A stretch of 64,000 nucleotides of DNA from Choristoneura fumiferana. Taxonomy: Eukaryota > Arthropoda > Insecta > Lepidoptera > Tortricidae. A program made the position numbers and the translations under genes. The DNA lies in assembly GCF_025370935.1 (NCBI RefSeq), contig NC_133477.1, forward strand, positions 20,815,881 through 20,879,880, written 5' to 3'. Below, piece after piece: positions 10,678 to 23,015 of the stretch. Each line of letters opens with the position of its first letter. The stretch's first letter is position 1. Under the pieces are notes generated by a model. That model saw nothing but the letters and a program-made list of their open reading frames with translations, did no database searches and was not told where the DNA came from.

Positions 10678-12200
10678 TAAAGAGTATGAATAAACAAACA
10701 ATAAAGAGTCATTCTTTAGACTCAGAAGAAATGTAATGATTTTGATTCAATGCGCATCGCGATCACACGTGTAATAATCTCACTCCGGTTGAAATGACTA
10801 GGTGTTTTCCATTTTTATATAAGTTTAATAGTACATTACTGCAGAGTCCGCGAAATAGGGGATTGCCGGCCGAGTAGTTATATCTAGAGATACGAGGCTG
10901 ACAATCCCTGTTCGGAACGAGGCTTGTATAGTGCTTTTCTTAAATAAAACCAAGGAAATAATACCATCACTTCGATGATGAACTCATATCGGAAAGAATA
11001 GCACTTATTTGAATAAAAAAAACACTCGTTTTAGATATAAACTGGAAAAGTAATTGCTTTTTTTTCTATTCCCGCCAAAATACTCTTTTTCACTTCTCAT
11101 GCTCATAAAATGTTACTTTAGTCTCTGCATATCGGGACTAAAGCTCCTTTTTATTCTCTAGGGATTCAAGTTTTATTTGTTAATTTGCGTTGGAAACCCC
11201 TAAACAGCCAACACGGTGTTTGTGAATGGAGGATTTTTAGGGCGTGGAAATAACCTCAAAATGACAACTGTGCAAAAATATTTAAAAAAACACGATTTAA
11301 TTTCGTGAAACACAATTAATGATTACGAATACGAATTTATTCAATTATATTAAAGATTAATTCATTTTATTATGCAAAGTCCAATTAGTTTCAAAATAGT
11401 TTTCAATTTTGAAGCTGTTGGCTAAATATGCAAGCATTTAAAGCGTCACTTTATAACCAATAAAATAAAAGAAAAAACCGCGCAACCAATTTTCTTTGCT
11501 ATTTGAACTTTGAACAACACATTCAAAGTGAAAAGTAGAGTTTTTAACGCGAGACTAAACAACCATAATGCCACTCGAACACGTAACGTGTCACTATGGT
11601 TTGCTTTAGTCCCTTGTTGAACAATCTACTATTTTTAATTGGCAGTATGCCATAGATAGTTAATAAAATAAATAAAACCCAATGAAACAAAAGACAATCT
11701 CTTTGCTGGCCTTGGCCATACAATGACTATACAATGACTTATTTGGCGTTCTATGATCACGCAGATAAGGACGACATTTCCTTGGATGTCTGAGAAAAGT
11801 ATTATTACACGTTAGAAAATATTTCACCGAATACACCAAACAGTATAACACAGATTACGAATCGGTAAACAAAGTTATTATTTATTAATTTCAAAGATTC
11901 CAGACGAAGACCCTTAGAAATACATCGACCGTTTTACTCGTATGTTTGTATGTGAATTCTCAGAACATCCTAATTTGATTTATATCCAGCTATCACCAAA
12001 TACTAGTACTTCTCAGAATCCAGGATCAGATCACGTTTATCCGTGTTTAATTACAAAATATGTTTATTTACTTTGAAGAAAGTTGTTGCTTAAGCAAATT
12101 TAAGAATAATAGAGAGGAAACCCTCGTCCGTATTACTCACTCGTTTGTTCCGCAGATTGAGAGGCCTCTCTTTCACTAAAGAGGGCAATAACTGCAATAT
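10678..12200. other. No gene seen
   Basis: AT-rich sequence with no supported open frame. The only structures noticed are small imperfect hairpins around 11110-11150 and 11550-11612, where ACTAAA and TTTAGT blocks pair. I see no repeat family shared with the rest of the window here. Confidence 0.6.
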
Positions 12201-12649
12201 TTTTAGGGATCTGTACCTCGAAAAGATAAAACGGAACCCTTATAGGATCACTTTGTTGTCCTTCTGTAAAACCCCCCTTTTCTGAGGAATGTATGGAGGT
12301 ATCAAGATGTAATTAATACCTATTAATTACACAGGTTTGTGCCCTTTTCAAGTGGTGAAAAGAATCTTTCTAAGTGAACGCAATGAAAATATACAGTCGT
12401 TGAAATAGTAGATTGTACAAAAAGAGCATAAAACGAGTCATTTTACCCGAGGCGATCATATAGCCACCTGACCCGAGCCGGTACGCCGGTGGATAGACAC
12501 GTCGAGAGAAAAATGGGCTTAATGCTCAAGTATTACACTCTGCTTTTCACTTCGATTGAGAGGAAGTTAAATAGGAACTGGAACAGTGGAAACAATTGTT
12601 CACTAGGTAATACCTTTTATTTTTCATGCAAAATGCGGAAGTTTGTAAG

Positions 12650-12834
12650 TCTGTTTGTTTGTTTGTTATTTCATCACGTCTAAACCACTGAACCAATTTA
12701 GATGAAATTCGGTGTAAAGATAGTTTGAGTCCCGGAGAAGGACACAGGATAGTTTTTATCCCGGAAAATTGCACAGTTCCCGCGGGATAGCGATAAACGA
12801 ATTCTGCGCGGACGGAGTCGCGGGTAACGGCTAG
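12650..12834 (+). mobile_element. Helitron-like element, 3' part
   Basis: Matches the complete copy at 48036-48237 through AACCACTGAACC, ATCCCGGAAAATTGCACAG and the GGAGTCGCGGG block, then ends with CTAG at 12831-12834. A small GC-rich hairpin precedes the end. The 5' end is replaced by a run of TTTG repeats. Confidence 0.7.
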
Positions 12835-13177
12835 AATAATTATAAATTTTTAGATTTATTGTTTTACTTGATTGATTTTTTAGTTTTAGTTTCATATAAA
12901 TTAAAAATGATTAAAAAATGTGTTGAAACTTTTTGTTTGTGGCTGTTGACACCTGGTCTTAGACGAAGATTTTACTTTATGCACTAGAGTATAAAAAAAA
13001 ACATTTTATGTCGCCTAGATCCAGCATACAAAGTTTACGAGCATGACAAGTAAAAAGGTATCTTCATACAAAATGCTGTAATCGAAAAACCTATCTATGT
13101 ATAGTACACTTAATGGTTGTCTTAGAAACTTGAAATTTGGTATGAAACTAGCGCTTGTTTTCTCATTGACTAATTTA

Positions 13178-13258
13178 TTGAATCAGGCGTTACTTTTGCG
13201 GAGGTCCATATATGAACTACCTAAAAGAATTTCTTTGCTCATCCGCGACCTTCGCTAA
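13178..13258. mobile_element. Fragment of GCGTTACTTTGCGG TIR family
   Basis: One terminal repeat only: AATCAGGCGTTACTTTTGCG, the GGTCCATAT block and CTCATCCGCGACCTT. The family is described at 39240-39568. The second terminal repeat is not seen. Confidence 0.6.
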
Positions 13259-13503
13259 AGTTCGCTAATTCTCATTAACTATCTACGTTAGTTAGAACGA
13301 AATTAAAGCTTGAACACTTGTTAAATTGCAGATGCCACACCTATGTAGAATGAAGGCTCTTAAATTGAGTTTATCCACTCAGAATATTACCAAAGCTATT
13401 AAGCACATTAGTTCGCGGGGGCAGTCGAGTTTTATACGGCACAGTTCTATCATTTTTGGCGTGGTTTTTATATCTTAAAAGACTTAAGAGTATACTGAAT
13501 AAA

Positions 13504-13780
13504 AAACATTAAATTTAAAAAATCAAAAAACCCGACTGCCTTAAAAACTAAAAGGAAGAAAATACCTAAGTCTAGTGGTCTAGAACTCTGTCAAGAAGCT
13601 CATTTAAGGTTCAACAGTCGGGACCCATTACCAAGATTTTTTGAGCTGGTTACGATTTCAATGTGTCCCGACTGTTGAACCTTAAATTAGCTTCTTGACA
13701 GAGTTCTAGACCACTAGACTTATTTTCTTCCTTTAAGTTTTTAAGGCAGTCGGGTTTTTGATTTTTTAAATTTAATGTTT
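13504..13780. mobile_element. Long hairpin (about 120-bp inverted arms)
   Basis: Arms 13504-13626 and 13660-13780 are near-identical inverted copies running from AAACATTAAATTT through CCCGACTGCC and GGTCTAGAACTCTGTCAAG to TTCAACAGTCGGGAC, with a loop of about 35 bases. A decayed relative lies at 45485-45660. The CCCGACTGCC motif recurs inverted at about 14130-14143 (GGGCAGTCGGG), so the hairpin may be the left part of a larger element ending there. A transcript through it would form a long double-stranded RNA; transcription itself is not shown. Confidence 0.8.
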
Positions 13781-13984
13781 CCTATCTTATACTTTTTGAT
13801 ATTTCTGTGAAAATAGTAGATTAAAAGTATTATAACCCTTATATATTTAGAATGGGCTAATTATTAGCTTTCATTTAATTCCCATATTGTTACAATACAA
13901 AATTTTTTTTTTTATTCCTTCGCCATATTTTTTTCGCAGACGCCATATTGAAATATTATATACCCTATGTCACTCCGACAGTTA

Positions 13985-14147
13985 TGACGAATCCAATGAT
14001 ACCTCATATGTTACAATCCGTCCAGCCGCTTAGGCTGCAGCGAGGACCAAAGAAATGGACATACATACTTATATATACACACATATTTACATACATACAT
14101 ACATACGCTCGAAAAACATAACCCTCCTTCGGGCAGTCGGGTAAAAA
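13985..14147. repeat. GACCAAAGAAATGGACATAC repeat ending in GGGCAGTCGGG
   Basis: A block with CGTCCAGCCGCTTAGGCTGC, then the CATACATA-rich run, then GCTCGAAAAACATAACCCT. It recurs in reverse at 44757-44845. It may be the right end of the element that begins with the hairpin at 13504. Confidence 0.5.
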
Positions 14148-14565
14148 CAGCTTTGCCCGAAACGCTCGTCAGTCATAGTTACTTTGGTTCACGCGGCAAA
14201 TAATTATTTAACCTGATTCTTGTCTGAATTATTCAAACTAATTAGAAACGCTTGGATTTTGCGTAAACAACCGCAATTCAACCAATGCATATTTAATGTC
14301 GTACTCCTTAAATTTTGCGTGGCGACTGAGACATCTCTTTTGGCAGTCTGGCCAGATAAAAATAAATAAAACCAAAAAAATTGTTAAAAGTTTTAAAATA
14401 TTGTTATTACCTATTTTTTTTAAATAATAATAATAATAATAGAATTTTTATTCACCATCACAAACCAAAAATACAATACAAGACAGATAACATTATGAAG
14501 TGAGGCAAAATGGACAAGAGACTCAGCGAGGTCGCTGGTTTACGTTGATTTTATACGGAAACCTA

Positions 14566-14735
14566 CTAGGTGTTGCTCGCGACTCCGTCTGAGAAGCATT
14601 CCTTTATCGCTATCCCGCGGGAACCATACAATTTTCTGGGATATAAATTATATCCTTCCCAAAGGCTCAAACTATCTCCACCCTAAATGCCATCTTAATT
14701 GGTTAGTTGGAGAAAAAACAGAGAGACAGAATTTT
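14566..14735 (-). mobile_element. Helitron-like element, 3' part
   Basis: On the minus strand it ends in CTAG (complement at 14566-14569), preceded by the GACGGAGTCGCGAG block and the CCCGCGGGATAGCGATAAAG block of the family. The upstream part is truncated at about 14735. Confidence 0.65.
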
Positions 14736-14744
14736 GCATCATTT

Positions 14745-15236
14745 ATTGAATCAGTTGTTACTTTAGGGAGGTCCATATCGATGAACTAAAACAATTACTT
14801 TGCTCACCCGCGACCTTATGACATCTGGTAGCATGATGTACGGTTGTGTTTCTCTATAGATGAGCTCTGGTTGAGTTCGATTCGTGTGTGTTCTTGGGTG
14901 TTATCAAGAGCAGAATTGATTCCGAGAGTTTAAAAATAATCCCCAAAAAAATATCAGTTTTGCGACGTTTTTTCATACGATCAGTATGGGCGGGACAAAA
15001 CTGACTTTTTAAACGATCGGAATCGATTGTGCTCTTGATTCTGAGTAGGGGAAAACCATATTTTTTTGCCATAATAACCATAAAACCATATTTGGAAAAC
15101 GCCCTCTTACAGTGTGGAGGTGGAGGAACTGCATGAACACGCATATCTTGCATAAACGTAGCTATCATAAGGTTGCGGGTGAGCAAAGTAATTGTTTTGG
15201 TTCATTTATAATACTCGTATTGAAAGGTGTGGTAGA
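14745..15236. mobile_element. GCGTTACTTTGCGG-family TIR element
   Basis: The left terminal repeat (GGGAGGTCCATAT, then ACTAAAACAATTACTTTGCT) is matched in inverse at 15175-15215 (GAGCAAAGTAATTGTTTTGG). The interior carries GTGGAGGTGGAGGAACTGCA and GCATAAACGTAGCTATCATA, shared with copies at 39240, 50125 and 60955. There is no open reading frame of note. Confidence 0.65.
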
Positions 15237-15477
15237 TAGGAACAGGGGCAAAGGCCTCCGTATCAAATTACTTCTAATTTTTGACGGAAAATATTGCGGT
15301 CTTTAAAGTTTGAAACAAGAAAATATTCGTGTCCGAAATTTTTATCTTCAATACAATACAATACAATTACTCTTTATTGCTCACCAACACATAGCAAGCA
15401 GTACAGAAAACCAATTCAGACCTTGATGTCTTCCGTCGCCGGGTTTTAACTTTAAAATAGAATCATATACTTTATTG

Positions 15478-15600
15478 AACCAGGCGTTACTTTGCGGAGG
15501 TCTATATCAATGAACTAAAACAATAACTTTGCTCACCCGCGACCTTAAAGGTCGCCACTAGTCGCCAGTGAGCAAAGTTATTGTTTTAGTTCACTAACAT
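15478..15600. mobile_element. Short foldback copy of the GCGTTACTTTGCGG family
   Basis: Here the two terminal repeats lie almost back to back: ACTAAAACAATAACTTTGCT on the left and AGCAAAGTTATTGTTTTAGT on the right. This is a deletion derivative of the family. Confidence 0.7.
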
Positions 15601-15985
15601 CGAATAGTGTAAATGACTTGTAACAAATGCCCAAAAAAGCTGAAAACTCCGTAGAAATCCTGCCGCTGGTTAACCCCGCGCATGCTGTCTTCTTTGCTTT
15701 CCCGTCACGCGGCAATGCCGCGCGGCAATCGCGGCAATAAGCGTTAATTAAACGCGGTCGCGACGCGCTGCGGCGATCGCAGTACTCGCTAGAGAAAGGT
15801 GCACGTTTTAAACCAACCTCGAATAAAATAGGGTTAGCATCCAAGTGCTGGACTGGACACTGTCCATAGAAGGGTGTCATCTATGCCTGTGAAATACTGG
15901 GACATCAAAATTACAAAATTTTAAGTTGCTCCCACGGTACTAAGTGCACATGCCATGCAAGACAGCAAACTACGCGATCGATTAC
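15601..15985. other. Spacer before copy B, no gene
   Basis: The stretch includes a GC-rich part (15690-15790) with several CGCGGCAAT and GCGATCGC motifs. A minus-strand open frame of 100 codons crosses it but shows no domain and begins inside the neighbouring MITE. I do not call it. Confidence 0.5.
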
Positions 15986-16427
15986 TGTGTGCTTTCATTT
16001 AGGAAACCCAGCCTCCACTTTCATATAAATCAAGAATTGGCCTGATAAAACAATTTTTATTTTAATGTAGCCATTCAAAGTCCCATTACTGGGCAAAGAC
16101 TCTTATTCACCACTCGCATTTGCCAATCGATTTAAAACTTGTTTCATGTGCACAAAGAAGTGAACAGAATTCCGCATGTGACCCTAAATATAAATCGTTT
16201 GAGTTGACATTAAAATATTTTATCCACGTCATTGACAAATAAATCCGTTTCGAAAGCAAGTGAACTGTTAAACGTACGGTAAAATCCAGCGGTTAATAAT
16301 TATACGGTTCATACACGAGCGAACCGAATGGATTAATAACTTGTTTTCATTGAAATAAGTTTGTTTACAGTTTCGTATCGAAAATACAAACTGAGACATG
16401 GATGCACAGAAAAACCAGAAAAAGAGA

Positions 16428-16498
16428 CCAGCGCTGGGAATCGAACCCAGGTCCTCAGCAATCCGTGCTGCGTGCTTTAACCCCTACACCACCGCTGG
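16428..16498 (-). other. tRNA-like sequence in transposable element (copy B)
   Basis: Same 71-base tRNA-like unit as 443-513, with an intact B box (GGTTCGATTCC on the minus strand). It is part of the repeat, not a host gene. Confidence 0.75.
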
Positions 16499-16610
16499 CC
16501 AGGAATCTAGACACGAATTTTTCCTATGCATACATATCTCAGGTTGCTTATTTCTACTATACGCTACTTATGCAGCAGCACTAGCGACATCTATGTTCCG
16601 TTCTCATCGA

Positions 16611-17085
16611 GAGGTCTATGTATAATATATATAAGGAACACAAAAAAAATATGTGATAATAGAGTCCCAAAATTTTAACCGCTAAAATAGAGACCTAAAA
16701 TTAAGTTCGGGTTATTTTTTATGCAACAGTAATAAAATCGCATTGTAATTTTTGTGTATCTCACAAGTTACCCCTGGTGTTGCAGATGTTTATGGGCGGG
16801 GGTGATCTCTTACCATTAAGAGACCCACTTGCTCGTTTTCCATCCAGTCGAATAAAAAAAAAGGTTTTTGTGAAATCTTGAGATTTCAATTCAATTGCTA
16901 GGGCCGAACCGAACCAAATATTTTTGGTAATTCATGTTCAATAGGTTAGGTTAGGTTAGTATTGCCTCAAGGCGCGAAGCGCCTCTACCGAGCGGAATAG
17001 GAGCTCCGCGATGCGGAGCTCCGTCGACCGACACGTGAAAGTTCATACATATTGTATTCATATTCTCTGTACTTCGATATTTTGG
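16611..17085. other. Segment present only in copy B, composite of repeats
   Basis: Copy A joins CTCATCGA directly to TATTTATATC, while copy B has about 475 extra bases. These include a minus-strand piece of the GATGGCAAACGAGCAAGTGG repeat (about 16748-16862), a (TTAGG)3-like run (16942-16959) and a GC-rich palindromic block (GGAGCTCCGCGATGCGGAGC). This could be an insertion into B or a deletion from A. Confidence 0.7.
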
Positions 17086-18377
17086 ACTTCGATATTTATA
17101 TCTTTCAATGTCACTTTTGCAGATAAATATATTTTCGATATATTGGACGTAGGTTATCTAACCATTCGACAATATAAACTTTCAATATTTTTCTTTTCGA
17201 TATTTCGATACATTCGATATTTTAATTTTCGATATTTTGAACATCGACATTTTACCCGTAGGTATTTTAACTTTCGATATTCAAATATGTAACCAGTAAT
17301 AGGTAATTATATACACGTATGTAGAGTGGGCCAAATTTTGTGCCGCTGAGTATATATTTATTTTATTTACATTGCCGTATCAATTACAATACTAGATATA
17401 ACTTAGCAGTTTATTCGTTGCACCAGAGTCAGTCACACCAACTGTGATGCTCCAATGCTCATATTTATCCTGCGGCCTCGGTCCCTGCTGCTAATTATTC
17501 TTAGGAGCCAGACCGCCGCGGAGACGCCCGAAGATTGGATGCGGCAACGTGTTGGAGGAAACGTTCGTGCTTTGAATATTAGACTGAAGCACAGAGTATA
17601 ACACAGAGTGAAGAACTTAATGAATGAGGTGCAGCTCAAATATGTGTGTATGATGTTACCATGCTGCCGCTGCTGCAGCAGTTGGGCCTCGTAGCATCTA
17701 CTAATGAGGGCTATCGTTTTTTGGCTCACTAGATGGCGCACTGTTGCGTGAGGTTTTTAAGTATGGCTTTCAAAGTCTGTTATTACGGGCGTTTTTGCCA
17801 TATTTAATTTCAGATATTGCAAAATATTCACAAAATTATTCCAATTATAAATAAACCCGCGTAGCTCACCCAAAAACTATGAGATTTGACATTTCGGAGA
17901 CCTCACGCTACACTAGCGCCTCTAGTGGAGAATTCATACGCGATAGCCCTCATAAATTCTAATGAATCTTGAAATTTGACGCGGATCTTACGAGGCTAGA
18001 GAGCCGTAAATTGTGGCTAGGTGCGATTCCGAATGCGCCGTTGTCAAAGCATCACCAAGTGAGTGACATTTCTATTATGAATTGTTTGGATACGTAGCCG
18101 GCTACGTGGCTATGGCGTCCCGGTGAGGCAGAGCTATTACGGAATCAAAAATAACACGTTGTATAGGTAGTGCCACAAGATTTGAAGTAATGATTACACA
18201 TACAAATACATGAAGAACGGATTTCATAAAAGGAGAATGAATGAACTTAATGAGTGAATGTCATAATCCCACTGTCATTAATGACAATTATGTTCTTGCG
18301 GCGTGACAAAGTCTGGTGGTACTACCTATACTTGTATAGTGCCGCATCTTCAGCTCTGTAGACCTAAATTCTAAATT

Positions 18378-18472
18378 AAATATAATGATCCGGATAACTC
18401 ACGTCTTAAATCGAATAATAATAATAAATATGAGTGAGTCTCACGGTAGTTTCATGTTCTAAATTCTAAATT
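18378..18472 (-). mobile_element. Short retroposon-like insertion with 14-bp target duplication
   Basis: Copy A has an empty site (about 2078). In copy B an 81-base insert (18378-18458) is flanked by CTAAATTCTAAATT at 18364-18377 and again at 18459-18472. The insert carries CCGGATAACTCACGTCTTAA and, at its end, GAGTCTCACGGTAGTTTCAT. The same sequences occur at 54727-54990 and 55170-55362. A 14-bp duplication is typical of target-primed reverse transcription, not of TIR transposons. Confidence 0.8.
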
Positions 18473-18566
18473 ATGAGAAATGGAAGGCACTGTTCGCAGG
18501 CAGGCAAATACAAAGTTCTCTCTTCACCACTACAACTTTGCTCCGTCTCGTAGTTTGTCGTTAACC

Positions 18567-18773
18567 TTTTTTTTTTTTTATTCGACTGGATGGCAAACGA
18601 GCAAGTGGTCTCCTGATGGTAAGAGATCACCATCGCACATAAACATCTGCAACGCCAGGGGTATTGCAGATGCGTTGCCAACCTAGAGGCCTAAGATGGA
18701 ATACCTCAGGTGCCAGTAATTTCACCGGCTGTCTTACTCTCCACGCCGAAACACAACAGTAAACACACACACC
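18567..18773 (+). mobile_element. GATGGCAAACGAGCAAGTGG repeat inserted in copy B
   Basis: Copy A is uninterrupted at the matching site (TTAACCTTAAACAG near 2177). The insert opens with a T run, then ATTCGACTGGATGGCAAACG, CTGATGGTAAGAGATCACCA, GCGTTGCCAACCTAGAGGCC and TTTCACCGGCTGTCTTACTC. Relatives are at 36186-36430 and 44470-44752. It carries no coding capacity, and its class is unknown to me. Confidence 0.75.
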
Positions 18774-19899
18774 TTAAACATATTAAGACGTTCACTTCTT
18801 TATGAAATGCTAACTTTGATTAGTTTTAATTTCATCAGCTCGGCTTGATCCTATAAGGGTTCCAATTCGTCTTTCGAGGTATGGAACCCTAAAAACATAT
18901 TTACATTCGCCTAATACTAGGATAGCGGCCCTAGTCAAATAACTGGCACTTGAAGGTTATTCCAACTAAGTTCTAGGCTGGCTACACATCTGTAATAGTA
19001 CATTAACGCGGTTGCCAAGCTTCGACAACCTTTTACAAGCACAAGCGTGTGAACGGGGGTGTTTGGTTTGGCTTGCGTGAGCTTGCAAAAGCTGGTCGCC
19101 GATCCGGGTCAGTGTGGGTTTATGAGCACAGATCAAAGGAAGCTTGCGACCAGCGCTTCGTGACGTTACGCGTTGGCAATAAAAATGTGTACAGCCAAAC
19201 ACAAGAGCCGAAGCAATTTCGAGGTCCACGTCTGTCATGTTTGCCTGTACAGAATACAACGGGCTTACAAGCATGTAAATAGCATTCAAGCGTTTGTATT
19301 GGCTTGTAGCTTGTAGACGTTTGCCACGTCTCGGCAAGCGTGTAAATGTAGCATTACCTTCTGGTGTTACAGGTGTTCATAAGTGGCGTTGCTGAGTAGG
19401 TAACTAGCTCTGCTTACCCTATTTCATAAGCCACCTCCCGTAGACGACCCAATTACTTTGCAAAACAAACAAGCATAAGCCCCATTTATTTAAAGCATTT
19501 GTTAACGTCAATTTGTCTGCGATCTTAGCAAAACCGGCAAGAGTCGCCGTGCCAACAGATAGCCGCGGATTTAATTTTAGGGTTCCTTTATTATTTTATT
19601 ATATTACCGTCTACTATACAAGGACACACAGGTTCCATGTCTCATATTCATAGTCCGTTATTGGTAATATCATTATTACATGTATTTTTTTTATGGAATA
19701 GGGGGAAACGAGTAAACAGATTGCCCGATGGTAAGCGACTACCGTCGTCCATGAAACCTGCAACACCAGAAGAATCATTCATTTTATCATCATCATCATC
19801 GATCATTTTGTTGGTTTTCATCGACGTTGCACTAAAAACAACCGTGCCGATTTCCATGACTCTAAACTTTCTTCCAAATTCGTCTTAGTGTAAGCACGA

Positions 19900-20314
19900 A
19901 ATATTGACTCGATTTTAATGAAAACTTGCACTTTAAAGTTGAATATTTTGCAAACAAATCACTGAATCGAAAAATCTTAATGGTAAACCCCTAATGGTTT
20001 TAAAATACCTATCTATCGATACCCCTCACTACAAGATTGGATGAGAAAAAAAAACACCCCCACTTTACGTTTATGGGAGGTACTCTAAAAATTTTTTTTT
20101 TGAATTTGTATTGTACCATTTTGTCGGCATAGTTCTATTCTTTTTTTGAAGTTTTTGTTCTACCATTTTGTCGGCATAGTTTATATATATATCCGTGCAA
20201 AATTACAGCTTTCTAGCATTGATAGTCCCTGAGCAAAGCCGCAGACGGACTGACAGACAGACATGGCGAAACTATAAGGGTTCCGTTTTGGCCATTTTGG
20301 CTATGGAACCCTAA
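19900..20314 (-). repeat. GGGTTCCG-bordered repeat, partial (copy B)
   Basis: Counterpart of 3297-3661. It has an added local duplication of the CTACCATTTTGTCGGCATAG segment at about 20133-20172. Confidence 0.75.
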
Positions 20315-22847
20315 AACATTACTCGCTACATATCCTCGCACATTATCGGTGATAAACCAGCTTAAACCTACAGCTTTGCTCATGTGAACCATTAGTTGGA
20401 TTTAAATTTCGAGATTTTACAAAATTCCTTTGGGAACTCCCAAAAATTACATAAGCACAGACTTCCGCATTTATAAGAAGGAATATTATGTACGGAACTC
20501 CTCCTCGTTATATCATTTACTTTTTACGGTTTCCCTCGTTAGGGCGGGTTTGCGGCGGATTCAAAATTTATGTTGCTTAAATGATTATTTACCTTTTTTC
20601 CGTATCGCTACCCGTGTTGAGACGTAAAATATGGTGCTAGAACTAGTAACAACGTACACACACCATTGTTGCTCACACTCACACGGTCTTGGGTTTAATA
20701 ATTATCATGGGCGTCGCCAGGGGGGGGGGCAGGGAGGGGCAGCTGGGGGACCAATTTTCGAATTTAGACTGATGACAATCACGGAAAAAGTACAGCACTC
20801 TCATGTCATATAATACATCTGTCTCTTTCATTTTGGTCGTAACATCATTGACATGTCATTTGTTTATGCCAGCCTCTCGCTCCTTATACTTTTTACCGAC
20901 TTCAAAAAGAGAAGGTTCTCAATTCAATTGTGTTTCACGTCATTTATGAATAGATTTTACACATTCTTTTGTTTAATGGATAAGTTATACTCTAAGGGGT
21001 GGTGGTGGCTTTATTCAAGATTGTAGAAGTCAGTTTTATTAACTTTCAATTTAATAGTTTTACTTCAAACCATACAAGGTTTTCTCGCGGTGTTACTTGT
21101 AGATCGGTCCTATAGCTCCAATTTATACCCCCTGAAATATTTGATAATAACATGACTGGATTAAATTATTAATATCGACTTACGTCTATAACATTTTTTT
21201 AAGAGGTGGAAAACGAGAAATGATCAGCACTGCTCATGAGTACCAACTACTCAAGGTGAGTCATTGGTCCGTTGCCAGCCCTTTAAGAAAGTATAAGTCC
21301 TTTTGTTGAAAGCCCCAATGTCATAGTTATAATCATAATTTCAAAAGTTTGTTTTTATATTTTATTTCCTAGATATCGTGTATAGGATTAACAAACACCG
21401 GATGCCGGTCCAGCGACAAATTTATACATATCAGCGGATTTATGTAGTCAGACTTGTTTACCAAATTTTGATATTTTACAGATCAGGATTATTATGTAAT
21501 TAAACATGTTCAGCAACTTTTTAAAAATAATGTACGTCGATTTTTGGTATTCCCAAATGTCTACAGAGATTTGTACAACAGCCTGTTACATAATGTACCT
21601 TTATAGTGTGCAGGTGTTTTGAAAATTTGGATGTGTTCATGGACTTTCGTTGCTGACTGTACGTCGAAACCGAAACTCAAATGAATTCACCAATTCCAAT
21701 AAATACTTACAATTCATACTTTTCTCATTTTCCATATTAACTTGCCCCCTCCCCCCTGGGCCATCGACTGGGGACGCCCTTGATAATTATCAGTTTTTAT
21801 TAAGGCGAAAACGAGCAAGAAAGTCACCTGATGGGAAGTAATTTCCGAAATTACCGATTCTAATTGTTTGTGAAATCTACATGAAAAGAAAAACCATTTT
21901 TTTTCATTTTATAACTCGAAAACACTCGTTTTCCCAGAGACAAATCCAAGCGATTGTTAGCGAAGCCCCTCACCGAAATAAAGCTATAACATAACAATTA
22001 CGAGAAATAACAAAATACAAATATTTACTGCTGCTATATAATGACAGTTCACTATCTTTTTGTATTTAAAAACTTATAACATTGCAGTTTAATTCAATCT
22101 ATTTTTATTTAGTTACGTGAAGTTAGGTGGTTCATTTATTTATTTATTTTATTTATTCATATATTCGTACATCGTTCCGTGAGTCACAGACGGTTCTGGC
22201 GGAAAATCAGCGCTGCAGGCGTTTAACGCCTCAGCATAATGCTGAGTCAGCGACCGTTTCGCTTTTGTCCCCACAAAATTGTGTATTATGTTACTATTTT
22301 CATGTGTGTTTTATGTATTTTGTTTGATTTACTTGTGTGTAATTGTGCAAATTTTATTGTATTTGTGTGATTTCCGTATTAGTGAAATGTCTTTCAGTGT
22401 AATTGCTTGGCTCTATCTATCATAGATAGTTTAACTTTTTTGCAGTCCCATAAAGCTTGGAGCTTGGAGCTAGCAGACAGACAGTCTCCACGGTGGAGAT
22501 AAAAAACCCAATCTTGATATAATCCCGGGCTAAGCACGCTGCTGTCGTAAAGTTCTGATAAGTACAGCTTTTACGATGCCCTGCGACGGAGCTAGTTGAG
22601 CGGCATAGACATATATACACTTAATAGGCTCTTTTTGAGCCTAATTAGGTGGCTAAGTGTATTTATCTTTAAAGAAATCAATACTACTATATACTATTAA
22701 TACTGTGGAAGTAGGTAATCGTATTATTTTTGTTTTTTTATTTATATGTATTGTTTATTAATATTTTTTTATTTGTGTGTATATATATGTCATACTAATT
22801 GTTGTTTATTAAGTGTTTTTATTTATATGTTATATACCTATTCCTTT

Positions 22848-23015
22848 CTTCTCACTGTGACTGTTCGCCTATCTTTAAGTTTTCCTTTCCTGTTTAGGTT
22901 AGCTTGAAAAGATCCCTTTTAGGGATAAGTTCGCCTTTGTACTCTTTTGTTTTGTTGTTTTCTTTTTGTATTATTTTTCTGTTTTATGTACAATAAAGTA
23001 TTTACATACATACTT
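22848..23015 (+). mobile_element. LINE 3' end (copy B)
   Basis: Counterpart of 6180-6352, with the same AGGGATAAGTTCGCCTTTGT and AATAAAG blocks. Confidence 0.6.

Noticed and set aside
16942..16959. Telomere or interstitial telomere fusion
   Set aside because: Only about three and a half TTAGG units, inside a dispersed repeat context.
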